DNA of 64,000 nucleotides from Novosphingobium cyanobacteriorum. Its GTDB lineage: Bacteria > Pseudomonadota > Alphaproteobacteria > Sphingomonadales > Sphingomonadaceae. This document shows positions 61,151-64,000 of this stretch, piece after piece. The stretch is from the NCBI RefSeq assembly GCF_029436685.1, contig NZ_JAROCY010000008.1, positions 124,001 to 188,000 of the forward strand, written 5' to 3'. The notes under the pieces are model-generated. The model was given only the letters and a program-made list of their open reading frames with translations, was not told where the DNA came from and searched no databases. Position numbers and translations under genes: made by a program. The first letter of the stretch is position 1. Every line of letters begins with the position of its first letter.

Positions 61151-62752
61151 ATGACCGCGCCCGTGCTGACGAGCAACCTCGACCTCTCCAGCCCGCAGGC
61201 GCAGGCGCGCGCCGCGCACAATCGCGCCCTGGCCGACGAACTGCGCGCGCGGGTGGCGCAGGCGGCGCTGGGCGGTGATGCGCGCAGCCGCGAACGGCAT
61301 GTCTCGCGCGGCAAGCTGCTGCCACGCGATCGCGTGGAGCGCCTGCTCGATCCGGGCTCGCCGTTTCTCGAGATCGGGCAACTCGCCGCGAACGGGATGT
61401 ATGGCGACGAGGTGCCGGGTGCCGGGATCATCGCCGGCGTGGGCCGCGTTTCGGGCCGCCAGTGCATGATCTTCGCCAATGACGCCACGGTGAAGGGCGG
61501 CACCTATTTCCCGATGACGGTGAAGAAGCACCTGCGCGCGCAGGAGATCGCCGCCGAAAACCGCCTGCCGTGCATCTATCTGGTCGACAGCGGCGGGGCC
61601 AACCTGCCGAACCAGGCGGAAGTCTTTCCAGACCGCGACCACTTCGGCCGGTTCTTCTACAATCAGGCGCGGATGAGCGGTCAGGGCATCCCGCAGATCG
61701 CCAGCGTGATGGGCAGCTGCACCGCCGGCGGGGCCTATGTTCCGGCGATGAGCGACGAGACGGTGATCGTGCGCAACCAGGGCACCATCTTCCTTGCCGG
61801 ACCGCCGCTGGTGAAGGCGGCGACGGGCGAGGAGATCACCGCCGAAGACCTTGGCGGGGGTGACCTCCACGCGCGCAAGTCCGGCGTGGTCGATCACCTG
61901 GCTGACAGCGACGAACACGCGCTCACGCTGGTGCGAGACATCGTCAGCCACCTTGGCCCCGCCGGCGATGCGGGCGTTGCGCGCAAGGCACCGGTGCCGC
62001 CGAAGTTCGATCCGCAAGATCTCTACGCCATCATCCCCGAAGACGTGCGCGCGCCCTATGACGTGCACGAGGTGATCGCGCGGATCGTTGATGGCAGCGA
62101 GTTCCACGAGTTCAAGGCGCTCTATGGCTCCACGCTGGTCTGCGGGTTCGCGCATATCCACGGAATGCCGGTGGCGATCCTCGCCAACAACGGCGTGCTC
62201 TTTTCGGAAAGCGCGCAGAAGGGCGCCCATTTCATCGAACTTGCCTGCCAGCGCCGCATCCCGCTGCTGTTCCTGCAGAACATCTCGGGCTTCATGGTCG
62301 GCGGCAAGTACGAGGCGGAGGGCATCGCCAAGCACGGGGCCAAGCTTGTGACGGCGGTGGCCACGGCGCAGGTGCCCAAGATCACCGTGCTGATCGGGGG
62401 CAGCTTCGGCGCGGGCAACTACGGCATGTGCGGCCGCGCCTATCAGCCGCGCTTCCTGTTCACCTGGCCCAACGCGCGGATCAGCGTGATGGGCGGCGAA
62501 CAGGCGGCCTCCGTCCTGGCGACGGTGCACCGCGACGCCGAGAAGTGGACGCCCGAGGAGGCCGAGGCCTTCAAGGCTCCCATCCGGCAGAAGTACGAGG
62601 ACGAAGGCAATCCCTATTACGCCACCGCCCGCCTGTGGGATGACGGGGTGATCGACCCCGCGCAAACGCGCGATGTGCTGGGGCTCGCGCTGGAAACCTG
62701 CCTTGAAACCCCGATTGCCGAGCGCGCGCCGTTCGGCGTGTTCCGGATGTGA
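61151..62752 (+). CDS. mccB: Methylcrotonoyl-CoA carboxylase, carboxyltransferase subunit
   Basis: The 533-residue beta subunit transfers carboxyl from biotin to 3-methylcrotonyl-CoA. The first half contains [20 protein letters not shown] and the acyl-CoA-binding [36 protein letters not shown]; the second half has [20 protein letters not shown] and [20 protein letters not shown]. These match the methylcrotonyl type rather than propionyl-CoA carboxylase. It begins 27 bp after the YciI-like gene, and mccA follows. Confidence 0.94.
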   Translation: MTAPVLTSNLDLSSPQAQARAAHNRALADELRARVAQAALGGDARSRERHVSRGKLLPRDRVERLLDPGSPFLEIGQLAANGMYGDEVPGAGIIAGVGRVSGRQCMIFANDATVKGGTYFPMTVKKHLRAQEIAAENRLPCIYLVDSGGANLPNQAEVFPDRDHFGRFFYNQARMSGQGIPQIASVMGSCTAGGAYVPAMSDETVIVRNQGTIFLAGPPLVKAATGEEITAEDLGGGDLHARKSGVVDHLADSDEHALTLVRDIVSHLGPAGDAGVARKAPVPPKFDPQDLYAIIPEDVRAPYDVHEVIARIVDGSEFHEFKALYGSTLVCGFAHIHGMPVAILANNGVLFSESAQKGAHFIELACQRRIPLLFLQNISGFMVGGKYEAEGIAKHGAKLVTAVATAQVPKITVLIGGSFGAGNYGMCGRAYQPRFLFTWPNARISVMGGEQAASVLATVHRDAEKWTPEEAEAFKAPIRQKYEDEGNPYYATARLWDDGVIDPAQTRDVLGLALETCLETPIAERAPFGVFRM

Positions 62753-62763
62753 GGAGGAACGGC

Positions 62764-64000
62764 ATGATCAAGTCCCTCCTGATCGCCAACCGTGGCGAAA
62801 TTGCCTGCCGGGTGATCCGCACCGCGCGCCGCCTCGGCATCCGCACCGTGGCGGTCTATTCCGATGCCGACGCGCAGGCGCTGCACGTGCGCAGCGCGGA
62901 CGAAGCCGTGCATATCGGCCCTGCGCCGGCGCGCGAGAGCTATCTTGTGGGCGAACGCATCATCGCCGCGGCCAGGGCCACCGGGGCAGAGGCCATCCAT
63001 CCCGGCTATGGCTTCCTGTCCGAGAACGCGGAATTCGCGCTGGCCGTGCTCGATGCCGGGCTGGTGTGGGTGGGGCCCAAGCCGCATTCGATCACCGCGA
63101 TGGGGCTCAAGGACGCGGCCAAGGCGCGCATGATCGCGGCCGGTGTGCCGGTCACGCCGGGTTATCTCGGCGAGGACCAGTCGCCCGAGCGACTGCAGAC
63201 AGAGGCCGACGCCATCGGCTATCCCGTGCTGATCAAGGCGGTCGCCGGCGGCGGCGGCAAGGGGATGCGCCGGGTCGATGCGGCAGCGGACTTTGCCGAA
63301 GCGCTCGCTTCATGCCGGCGCGAAGCCGCATCGAGCTTCGGCGACGACCGCGTGCTGATCGAAAAGTACATCCTCTCGCCCCGCCATATCGAAGTGCAGG
63401 TCTTCGGTGACAGCCACGGAAATGTCGTCCACCTGTTCGAGCGTGACTGTTCGTTGCAGCGCCGCCACCAGAAGGTGATCGAGGAAGCCCCCGCACCGGG
63501 CATGGATGAAGCCACGCGCGAGGCTGTCTGTGGCGCCGCCGTGCGCGCGGCCAAGGCGGTGGATTATGAAGGCGCTGGCACCATCGAGTTCATCGCCGAT
63601 GGCAGCGAAGGCCTCCGCGCCGACCGCATCTGGTTCATGGAAATGAACACCCGCCTGCAAGTGGAACACCCGGTGACCGAGGAGATCACCGGCGTGGACC
63701 TGGTGGAATGGCAACTGCGCGTGGCGAGCGGTGAGCCCCTGCCAAGGACGCAGGACGAACTCTCCATCAACGGCTGGGCGATGGAAGCACGCCTCTACGC
63801 CGAAGACCCTGCGCGTGGTTTCCTGCCCAGCATCGGCCGCGTCGACGATTTCCTCTATCCGCACTACCGTGCCCGCATTGACACCGGGGTGGAAGCGGGG
63901 GCGGTGATCTCGCCGTTCTATGACCCGATGATCGCCAAGCTGATTGTCCATCGTGACACCCGCGCCGAAGCCGTCGAGGGCCTGCGCGAGACGCTGGAAG
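62764..64000 (+). CDS. mccA: Methylcrotonoyl-CoA carboxylase, biotin carboxylase subunit (partial)
   Basis: The frame opens with ATG at 62764, preceded by GAGGAA, and continues past the window end, giving about 412 residues. It carries the biotin carboxylase domain: SLLIANRGEIACRVIRTARR, the ATP-grasp loop AVAGGGGKGMR, FGDDRVLIEKYI, HLFERDCSLQRRHQKVIEEA and FMEMNTRLQVEHPVTEEITG. The biotinyl domain lies outside the window. Position directly after mccB identifies it as the alpha subunit. Confidence 0.95.
   Translation, partial: MIKSLLIANRGEIACRVIRTARRLGIRTVAVYSDADAQALHVRSADEAVHIGPAPARESYLVGERIIAAARATGAEAIHPGYGFLSENAEFALAVLDAGLVWVGPKPHSITAMGLKDAAKARMIAAGVPVTPGYLGEDQSPERLQTEADAIGYPVLIKAVAGGGGKGMRRVDAAADFAEALASCRREAASSFGDDRVLIEKYILSPRHIEVQVFGDSHGNVVHLFERDCSLQRRHQKVIEEAPAPGMDEATREAVCGAAVRAAKAVDYEGAGTIEFIADGSEGLRADRIWFMEMNTRLQVEHPVTEEITGVDLVEWQLRVASGEPLPRTQDELSINGWAMEARLYAEDPARGFLPSIGRVDDFLYPHYRARIDTGVEAGAVISPFYDPMIAKLIVHRDTRAEAVEGLRETLE

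Overview
The window is a GC-rich, gene-dense piece of an alphaproteobacterial chromosome, most likely a sphingomonad (Novosphingobium-like). The main evidence is a bacterial serine palmitoyltransferase next to a dedicated acyl carrier protein (39493-40973). Supporting evidence is the set of typical alphaproteobacterial families: usg, SDHAF4-like DUF1674, DUF3572, a DksA with a degenerate zinc finger, the GSU2403-type nucleotidyltransferase and gene-transfer-agent genes. The genus is an inference from gene content, not from a database search.

Layout. 1-9.7 kb: end of an outer-membrane barrel protein, acetoacetyl-CoA reductase (phaB), chromate transporter, murA and galU divergently arranged, an acyl-CoA synthetase, an M23 peptidase and a ferritin-like DUF455 protein. 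9.3-15.3 kb: bcp/glnE, an exported M28 peptidase and agmatine deiminase (aguA), which carries an in-frame heptapeptide-repeat insertion. 15.3-24 kb: an accessory-looking stretch with a 1030-residue Calx-beta/cadherin/RTX surface protein, an AT-richer gene-free stretch, wecB-wecC, a sterol-desaturase-family gene, a DUF442 phosphatase-like gene and terC. 24.3-31.7 kb: a glycine-rich double cold-shock-domain protein, argD-argF-hslO, queC, an MFS transporter and a sodC lipoprotein. 31.8-34.5 kb: an OmpA-family porin, then a collapsed gene-transfer-agent cluster in which terL is fused by deletion to a terminal DUF2793 gene. 34.7-45.4 kb: YqaA, usg, a TPR protein, a nucleotidyltransferase behind a 41-bp palindrome, the SGNH hydrolase/spt/acp sphingolipid operon, a DUF5706 (Pycsar-effector-family) membrane protein, a DivK-like regulator, and a compressed DUF3572-HAD-RidA-GDPD-GNAT operon. 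45.5-53.9 kb: toxin-antitoxin remnants, trhO, Sel1, dksA, PilZ, an orphan oligopeptide-binding lipoprotein, rsmB, msrA, aguB, folK and tRNA-Lys. 53.9-64 kb: sulfate activation (cysD-cysNC-cysQ), a LuxR-type regulator, then a LysR regulator divergent from a leucine-degradation operon (ivd, YciI-like, mccB, mccA) that runs off the window.

How the genes work together. CysD and CysNC make PAPS and CysQ removes the PAP by-product. AguA and AguB, 38 kb apart, would convert agmatine to putrescine. Ivd and the two MccAB subunits are consecutive leucine-catabolic steps. Spt and its ACP start sphingolipid synthesis. ArgD and ArgF are arginine-biosynthetic steps.

Most notable structures: a two-copy family of long near-perfect palindromic elements (9161-9244 and 35879-35974), the aguA insertion, the GTA deletion junction near 33530, the 41-bp operator-like palindrome at 38672, and a probable CTG start codon at 42136. 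No CRISPR array, rRNA operon or intact insertion sequence was seen.
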